NCBI GenBank assembly: GCA_013214425.1
Contig: JABSPN010000077.1
Location: 1-10,308, forward strand
DNA length: 10,308 nt
DNA from: Flavobacteriaceae bacterium
Lineage (GTDB): Bacteria > Bacteroidota > Bacteroidia > Flavobacteriales > Flavobacteriaceae
Direction of reading: 5' to 3'
The position numbers and the translations under genes were made by a program. Under the pieces are notes generated by a model. It saw only the letters and a list, made by a program, of their open reading frames with translations. It had not been told where the DNA came from and did no database searches. Positions 6,296 to 10,308 of this stretch are shown here, one piece after another (within the stretch, counting starts at the first letter, position 1; every line of letters begins with the position of its first letter).

Positions 6296-6322
6296 TGTTA
6301 CTCTGAACAAAGTGAAGAGTCT
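6296..6322 (+). repeat. Dispersed intergenic repeat, copy 1 (degenerate)
   Basis: TGTTACTCTGAACAAAGTGA, followed by AGAGTCT, has the layout TGTCAT-CTGAGC-AAG-CGAAG-ATCT shared with the two copies at 9301-9327 and 9350-9382. From memory, motifs close to GTCATTCTGAGCGAAGTCGA are frequent between genes in flavobacterial genomes. This copy has lost the CG of the second half. Confidence 0.55.
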
Positions 6323-6357
6323 GATTAGCTTTGTTTTGCTAAGAAAGTATTTCATTG

Positions 6358-6370
6358 GCAAGAAGTTAGA
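6358..6370 (+). repeat. Purine-rich repeat, right copy (GCAAGAAGTTAGA)
   Basis: It is a near-identical direct copy of 6270-6282 with one mismatch, lying between dispersed repeat copy 1 and the HD-domain pseudogene. Confidence 0.45.
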
Positions 6371-6388
6371 TGTCATAAATTATTTGTC

Positions 6389-6862
6389 CTAATTTGGAAA
6401 AACATCCCAGTAATCAATACGATATGTTTCGGATATGTGTTTGTAGACTTGTTCTTCGAGTTGAATATCTTCTTTGGCTTTCCAAATTTTATTAGCCAAG
6501 GTGACTATTAAATCTTCAAGAGAGGCTTTGTGATTTTGCCAATCATCGTGAGATTAAGTAAATCTGTCATAAAGAGCTTTGTAGCCATGTTTTAATAGTA
6601 AATTATAGCCTTCTTCTTCATGTTTTTTCGAGTATACAATTCCGAAGTGATACTTGTCTTTCCAATATCATGAGTGGCTGCACCAAACAAGATCAATTCT
6701 TTATTGAGTTTTATTTGAGGCCATTGATGACTCATTTTTTTAATTAATTCATTAGCGATCGAATAGACAATTTTCAGATTTTTTTTAATCGAATAGGAGC
6801 ATTTAAATCTCTCAGTAATTCTGAAATTTCTTTAGGTGATCTAATGATATATAGCCTTAAAA
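6389..6862 (-). pseudogene. HD-domain phosphohydrolase, degraded
   Basis: On the minus strand the remnant begins just after the Rieske gene: IRSPKEISELLRDLNAPIRL. It shifts frame in the T8 run (6779-6786) to LKIVYSIANELIKKMSHQWP, then LNKELILFGAATHDIGKTSI, where HDIGK (6672-6658) is the metal-binding HD pair. A second shift in the A6/T6 run (6623-6628) leads to KHEEEGYNLLLKHGYKALYD. An in-frame TAA (6556-6554) follows, then DDWQNHKASLEDLIVTLANK and IWKAKED, ending DYWDVFPN and TAG (6391-6389). In order this matches bacterial HD-domain proteins with HDIGK, HEEEG and a DLIVxLADKIWK segment. Two frameshifts and one stop mean it is not functional. It lies in the same direction as the oxygenase operon and may once have been its third gene. 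Confidence 0.85.
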
Positions 6863-7957
6863 CTAAATCTGTTCATTCAAATACTTTGCCAATAAACTAT
6901 GAAAATGATGCACACCTTTTTCTCGCGTAGGAGAGAAGCGACCAGCTTGATAAAACTTAGATTGTAATCCTTTATGAACTCCTTCTACCACAAATTCATC
7001 TTCGCGTTCTACTTTATCTAATAAAGCACCTGCTCCAGAATCTAACTTGCTTTCATCATAAACATAAGTAATAAAGGAGACCTTGGTTTTATTTTTACTA
7101 AAAGGTTTTACCACATTCACCGATAAGCCCCAGGGATAAAAGTTAAACATCATATTCGGGAATACCCAATAGTAATAAGCTGCAACATGCTTTCCGAAAT
7201 CGGGATGTCCTTCTGGTAAATCAAAGGTTTCATCACCACCTTCAGAATAGCCGATTTGTAAATTCACATGTTCGTAAATTTCTGTAGTATAGCTTCCATA
7301 GTCTAGGGCAGCATTCAAATCTTCATGTACAAAAGGGATATGAAATCCTTCGAGATAATTGTCACAATATAAGGCCCAATGACAGTTAATGATATAATCT
7401 TTATTTCGGCTTTCATCTAATTTGAATTCATGTAACGGTAAAAAACCAACACGCTCTTTCATAACATCAATGACTTCTGAAAAATCAAAAGCAGGGTCTT
7501 GCCCTACAAACAAATGCGTTCCCCAATTACGTAATTGGAACTCATGTAAGTTATCACAGGGTCTTGGGAAATTTTTTGCCTCAGTAAATTCAGGCATCAT
7601 TTTAAAACTACCATCCAGATTGAAACGTCTACCATGATACATACAAATCAAGTGCTTAGCTTTCCCTGGATTGTGGATCACGATATTACCTCTATGTGTA
7701 CAAACATTAGTTAAACACTTAATGTGATCGCTTTTATCACGAACCAATAACATGGGCTCGGTAAGATAATTATCTAGTAAAGTAAAGGGATATACATGTT
7801 CCGATAAAGGAACTAAAGTATTCGCATCACCGATCCATTGCCAGGTGTGTTCAAAAATAGCTTCTTTGATACGTTCAAAAACGGTGTCACTTTTGTAGAA
7901 ACTAGCAGGTAAGGTTTCGGCTTGGGAGATATCTGGATTGATATAGAATTTTTCCAT
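6863..7957 (-). CDS. Rieske non-heme iron oxygenase, alpha-subunit type
   Basis: This 364-residue enzyme belongs to the aromatic-ring-hydroxylating/Rieske oxygenase family, which uses O2 and electrons from a reductase to hydroxylate, demethylate or cleave its substrate. The N-terminal Rieske [2Fe-2S] domain has C86-T-H88 (CTHRGN) and C105-M-Y-H108 (CMYHGRRF). The C-terminal catalytic domain has the bridging Asp and iron ligands in CDNYLEGFHIPFVHEDL (D199, H206, H211). A third ligand is likely D320 in the segment VEREDEFVVEGVHKGLQS. All ligands are present. An arginine replaces the tryptophan that commonly follows YHG. No reductase or beta subunit is nearby, so electrons must come from elsewhere. 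It starts 8 nt after the APC transporter gene and is surely co-transcribed, which hints at an amino acid, betaine or amine as substrate; the sequence does not settle this. Confidence 0.93.
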   Translation of the reverse strand: MEKFYINPDISQAETLPASFYKSDTVFERIKEAIFEHTWQWIGDANTLVPLSEHVYPFTLLDNYLTEPMLLVRDKSDHIKCLTNVCTHRGNIVIHNPGKAKHLICMYHGRRFNLDGSFKMMPEFTEAKNFPRPCDNLHEFQLRNWGTHLFVGQDPAFDFSEVIDVMKERVGFLPLHEFKLDESRNKDYIINCHWALYCDNYLEGFHIPFVHEDLNAALDYGSYTTEIYEHVNLQIGYSEGGDETFDLPEGHPDFGKHVAAYYYWVFPNMMFNFYPWGLSVNVVKPFSKNKTKVSFITYVYDESKLDSGAGALLDKVEREDEFVVEGVHKGLQSKFYQAGRFSPTREKGVHHFHSLLAKYLNEQI

Positions 7958-7965
7958 AAACTAAT

Positions 7966-9273
7966 TTACGCATTCTTGTTTTTTAGTCCAAAATAAAATG
8001 GAATTCCGACGAGTAATAAAACAACTCCCCATATAATAACTTCAATTCCGCTTCCAAAAATAACCCAAATACAGAATAGGATGGCCAAACAGGCAGTAAG
8101 TATTTTGAAGGTGTGTTTTCCTTTTTTGGCTTTTAGTAAAATAATCAAGCTGATAGCCGATAATAAATAGGGAGTCAATACAGAAAGCGTTGATAAATTC
8201 ATCATAAAAGAAAATGCTTTTACCAGACTTTCAGAAAAATTTAATCCCATAACCAAGGAAGCTAATACACTGGATAGAATAATTCCGGTAATAGGAGAAT
8301 TATTCTTATTAGTTTTACTGAATAACTTCGGAAATAGATTGTCTTTAGCGGCTGCCATTGGAATTTGCCCCTGAATTAAAATCCATCCGTTTAAGGCACC
8401 TAAGGTGGCGATCACGGCTCCTCCAGCTACAATGTATTTAGCTGAATCACCCCAAAATAAGGCTGCCGCATCAGCAAATGGAGCATTCGACTTTGCTAAG
8501 GCTTCCTGAGGAATAATTCCCATAATAGCAATAGAACTGGCTATATAGACAAGTATCGTTACCAATGTCCCGGTAATAGTAGCCTTTTTAATCGTTTTGG
8601 CAGCATTTTCAATATTAGAGCCCGGTATGGTAGCACTTTCCATTCCTAAAAAAGCAAACAGTGTAGCTGTAGTAGTAATGGTAATAGCACTTAATTCGGA
8701 TTCTCCACTTATATTGATAGGAGGAAATTCTTCTAGGTTGATATACAAAACTCCAATACATCCAATGAGGAGAATTGGGGCGACCTTAAGAATCGTTGTA
8801 ATTAATTGAACCAGGGCAATCGTTTTTAAAGGTTTGGAATTAATCCAGGTAAACAACCAGATCACACCTAGGCCGGTATGTATGGCAATGAAAGTGTTTT
8901 CTCCAAGAATGGGGAAGAAAACTTCTAAGTATCCCACTAAAGCAACAGCAATTGCAGCATTAGTGCACCAGATAGAAACCCAATAGCCCCAGGCCACTAA
9001 ATATCCGGGAAAGTTACCTAATCCTAATCGCGTGTAGGTATAAGGTCCTCCGGTCGTTTTAGGAGCAATTTTACCTAGGTTTCCAAAAACAATGGCTAAT
9101 AGAATCGCTCCAAAAGAAGCACATAGCCATCCTATTAAACTAATTCCACCATAAACAGCTAATGTAGCCGGTAATAAAAAGATTCCAGAACCAATCATGT
9201 TTCCAATGACTAGTGCTGTACTTGACCAGAATCCTATTTTTTTTGAGTTTGAGACGTGTTTAGTTTTTGCCAA
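7966..9273 (-). CDS. APC-superfamily amino acid/amine transporter, AdiC-like, TTG start
   Basis: This 435-residue integral membrane protein has about 12 hydrophobic segments. It follows the fold of the basic amino acid/polyamine antiporter family (AdiC, PotE, CadB). TM1 has the unwound GSGIF motif (28-32), and GGPYTYTRLGLG (75-86) is typical of the family. Aligned by eye to E. coli AdiC from memory, Y97, N105, E212 and W297 fall at a constant +4 offset from AdiC Y93, N101, E208 and W293, while AdiC W202 is F206. The substrate is therefore probably an amino acid or amine, perhaps not arginine. The start must be TTG 9273: an in-frame TAA lies 9 nt upstream, and the next ATG (residue 26) is inside TM1. 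It is the first gene of an operon with the Rieske oxygenase. Confidence 0.92.
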   Translation of the reverse strand: MAKTKHVSNSKKIGFWSSTALVIGNMIGSGIFLLPATLAVYGGISLIGWLCASFGAILLAIVFGNLGKIAPKTTGGPYTYTRLGLGNFPGYLVAWGYWVSIWCTNAAIAVALVGYLEVFFPILGENTFIAIHTGLGVIWLFTWINSKPLKTIALVQLITTILKVAPILLIGCIGVLYINLEEFPPINISGESELSAITITTTATLFAFLGMESATIPGSNIENAAKTIKKATITGTLVTILVYIASSIAIMGIIPQEALAKSNAPFADAAALFWGDSAKYIVAGGAVIATLGALNGWILIQGQIPMAAAKDNLFPKLFSKTNKNNSPITGIILSSVLASLVMGLNFSESLVKAFSFMMNLSTLSVLTPYLLSAISLIILLKAKKGKHTFKILTACLAILFCIWVIFGSGIEVIIWGVVLLLVGIPFYFGLKNKNA

Positions 9274-9275
9274 AG

Positions 9276-9296
9276 ATAATTAATAAGATTAATTAT
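9276..9296. promoter_or_regulatory. Perfect 9-3-9 palindrome before the transporter operon
   Basis: ATAATTAAT (9276-9284), spacer AAG and ATTAATTAT (9288-9296) form a perfect inverted repeat. It lies 2-23 nt upstream of the TTG start of the transporter on the minus strand. It could be an operator for a dimeric regulator or an AT-only mRNA hairpin over the initiation region. TATCTTTG (9278-9271) on the minus strand matches a -7 box but overlaps the start codon, so it is not useful for this gene. Confidence 0.5.
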
Positions 9297-9300
9297 TTGT

Positions 9301-9327
9301 ATATCTTTCGATATGCTTAAGATGACA
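9301..9327 (-). repeat. Dispersed intergenic repeat, copy 2 (minus orientation)
   Basis: Read on the minus strand: TGTCATCTTAAGCATATCGA then AAGATAT. It aligns with the plus-strand copy at 9350-9382 and copy 1 at 6296-6322 over the blocks TGTCAT, TxAGC, CGAA and ATxT. It includes a small ATATC-TTTC-GATAT hairpin (9301-9314). Confidence 0.55.
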
Positions 9328-9349
9328 AATAGACTTAATGATCTTGAGA

Positions 9350-9382
9350 TGTCATACTGAGCAAAGGCGAAGTGAAATATCT
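9350..9382 (+). repeat. Dispersed intergenic repeat, copy 3 (plus orientation)
   Basis: TGTCATACTGAGCAAAGGCG, then AAGTGAAATATCT, is the best-preserved copy. It faces copy 2 as an inverted pair separated by 22 nt (TGACA 9323-9327 against TGTCA 9350-9354). It lies within an upstream extension of the MOSC reading frame and shows that this extension is not protein-coding. Confidence 0.65.
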
Positions 9383-9400
9383 AATCGTTATAGAAGTTAT

Positions 9401-9943
9401 ATGAAAGCTATCTCAGTTAATATTGGAAAGAAAACCTTAATTCAGATGAAGCATAAAGTCGTGGAAACGGGTATATTCAAAAAACCTGTTGAAGATATTT
9501 TTGTAGACACTGAAGGAGTGGAAGGAGACACCATATCGGATCTTAAAGTACATGGTGGACCAGAACAGGCGGTATATGGATATAGCCTTAAGCACTACGA
9601 TTATTGGAAAGAAAAATATGCTATCGTGAAATACGATTATGGCTTTTTTGGTGAGAATATCACTTTTTCTGATCTGGAGGAAAAATGTATTCATATAGGC
9701 AGTCAATACCAATGCGGAGAAGTAATTCTGGAAGTAACAAAACCCAGACAGCCTTGTTTTAAGCTGGGGCTAGTTTTTGAAACCAATCAGATTATTTTAG
9801 ATTTTTGGAGTACTACCAAATCCGGAGTGTATTTTAAAGTCATACAATCAGGAATAATAAAGCAGGGAGCAACATTTTCGTTAATCCATGAAGCTAAAGA
9901 AAACCCAACGATAGCTGAGGTTTTTATCAGTAAAAGAAAGTAA
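9401..9943 (+). CDS. MOSC-domain protein (YiiM-like)
   Basis: This 180-residue protein belongs to the MOSC family, sulfur-carrier domains related to the C-terminus of molybdenum-cofactor sulfurase. YiiM-type members are linked to detoxification of N-hydroxylated compounds in molybdenum-dependent reductase systems. Visible motifs are VEGDTISDLKVHGGPEQAVYGYS (residues about 40-62), GFFGENIT (81-88) and KPRQPCFKLG (114-123), with the conserved cysteine C119. The frame is open upstream to ATG 9338, but those 21 codons lie in a dispersed repeat. MKAISVNIGKK at 9401 is the natural N-terminus of the family. It is convergent with the cupin gene, their stop codons 2 nt apart. It is transcribed away from the permease operon, and no molybdenum-enzyme genes are in view. 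Confidence 0.92.
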   Translation: MKAISVNIGKKTLIQMKHKVVETGIFKKPVEDIFVDTEGVEGDTISDLKVHGGPEQAVYGYSLKHYDYWKEKYAIVKYDYGFFGENITFSDLEEKCIHIGSQYQCGEVILEVTKPRQPCFKLGLVFETNQIILDFWSTTKSGVYFKVIQSGIIKQGATFSLIHEAKENPTIAEVFISKRK

Positions 9944-9945
9944 AA

Positions 9946-10308
9946 TTAGCGCGTCAGTTTTTTAATAATATCCTGATGATTGGGAAACTTGTTTATTAAT
10001 TCCTGGCGATCGGCCAGTTCAAAATCATCAAAATCAAATCCAGGAGCCACAGTGCATCCAACTAAAGAATAGGAATCCATATCTTTTACAGAAGAAGCAA
10101 ACCAATGGCTGGCAGGCACAACTAATTGTGGCGTTTGTCCGTTTGCAAAATCCAGTCCCACTTCGTGTCGTGTGTATTTTCCACTTGGATCAATAACATG
10201 AACATAGAGAGGAGAGCCTTCATAAAAATGCCAAATTTCATCTTGTTTGATTCTGTGAAAGGCAGAGAAGTTTTCAGAAGTCAATAAAAAGTAAATGGCA
10301 GTACAGTA
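9946..10308 (-). CDS. DUF985/Cupin_5 family protein (5' end outside window)
   Basis: The frame is open to the right edge. It reads YCTAIYFLLTSENFSAFHRI at the edge, then DEIWHFYEGSPLYVHVID, PQLVVPASHWFASS, and SYSLVGCTVAPGFDFDDFEL near the end, finishing KKLTR and TAA (9948-9946). This is the complete core of the DUF985 cupin family, small beta-barrel proteins of the RmlC-like fold whose substrate is generally unknown. A TTG at 10284 could be mistaken for a start, but the residues before it (AIYFLL) belong to the conserved family sequence. The gene therefore continues, probably by 20-40 codons, beyond the window. No function can be assigned beyond the fold. Confidence 0.92.
   Translation of the reverse strand, partial: YCTAIYFLLTSENFSAFHRIKQDEIWHFYEGSPLYVHVIDPSGKYTRHEVGLDFANGQTPQLVVPASHWFASSVKDMDSYSLVGCTVAPGFDFDDFELADRQELINKFPNHQDIIKKLTR

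Noticed and set aside
6241..6370. CRISPR-like array
   Set aside because: There are only two near-identical 13-mers, with no regular spacing and no further units.
7422..7637. Plus-strand open frame inside the Rieske oxygenase gene
   Set aside because: It is antisense to a well-conserved enzyme with all ligands present, so it is a shadow frame.
8597..8809. Plus-strand open frame inside the transporter gene
   Set aside because: It is antisense to transmembrane segments of a clearly real gene, with no independent signal.
9271..9278. Minus-strand TATCTTTG as promoter of the transporter operon
   Set aside because: It overlaps the start codon, and the protein cannot start further downstream without losing TM1.
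9437..9712. Minus-strand 91-codon frame inside the MOSC gene
   Set aside because: It is antisense to the MOSC domain core. Its F/I-rich composition is what AT-rich antisense produces.

Overview
The window is AT-rich chromosomal DNA from a member of the Bacteroidota, most likely a marine or host-associated flavobacterium. The evidence is the order rpmB-rpmG-DUF4295-ftsY-rimO, the near absence of Shine-Dalgarno sequences, promoter-like TAnnTTTG boxes, and a secreted-protein N-terminus of a type common in this phylum (AQTPQAFNYQAVLRD). The genus cannot be named from the sequence alone.

Layout. (1) Positions 1-3294 are a conserved housekeeping block on the plus strand. It holds the end of rpmB (L28), rpmG (L33), a 49-residue DUF4295 protein and a strong terminator, then ftsY (signal-recognition-particle receptor) and rimO (S12 methylthiotransferase). 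A four-helix-bundle (S23/IVS-type) gene sits between ftsY and rimO and is flanked by purine-rich inverted repeats, so it looks like an insertion into the block. (2) Positions 3295-6862 are a decaying region. Two intact but poorly characterised genes remain: a membrane-anchored TPR protein with an anti-sigma-like N-terminus, and a two-TM coiled-coil protein. Around them are at least four minus-strand gene remnants: a secreted protein with a nonsense codon in its signal peptide, two unrecognised remnants, and an HD-domain phosphohydrolase with two frameshifts and a stop. (3) Positions 6863-9273 are a minus-strand two-gene operon: an AdiC-like APC amino acid/amine transporter followed after 8 nt by a Rieske non-heme iron oxygenase. 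They probably act on the same or a related imported nitrogenous compound. The operon starts with TTG and has a perfect 9-3-9 palindrome directly upstream. (4) Positions 9274-10308 hold a pair of inverted intergenic repeats, a MOSC-domain protein and, convergent with it, a DUF985 cupin protein cut by the window end.

Dispersed short repeats (three copies of a TGTCAT..CTGAGC..CGAAG..ATCT family, plus GCAAGAAGTAAGA-type purine-rich motifs) mark the junctions of the accessory segments. I found no CRISPR array, tRNA, rRNA, transposase or prophage gene. No clear new defence or mobile system is present. The most thought-provoking items are the repeat-flanked four-helix-bundle insertion, the transporter-oxygenase pair with its palindrome, and the membrane TPR protein that lacks the sigma-factor partner I would expect.
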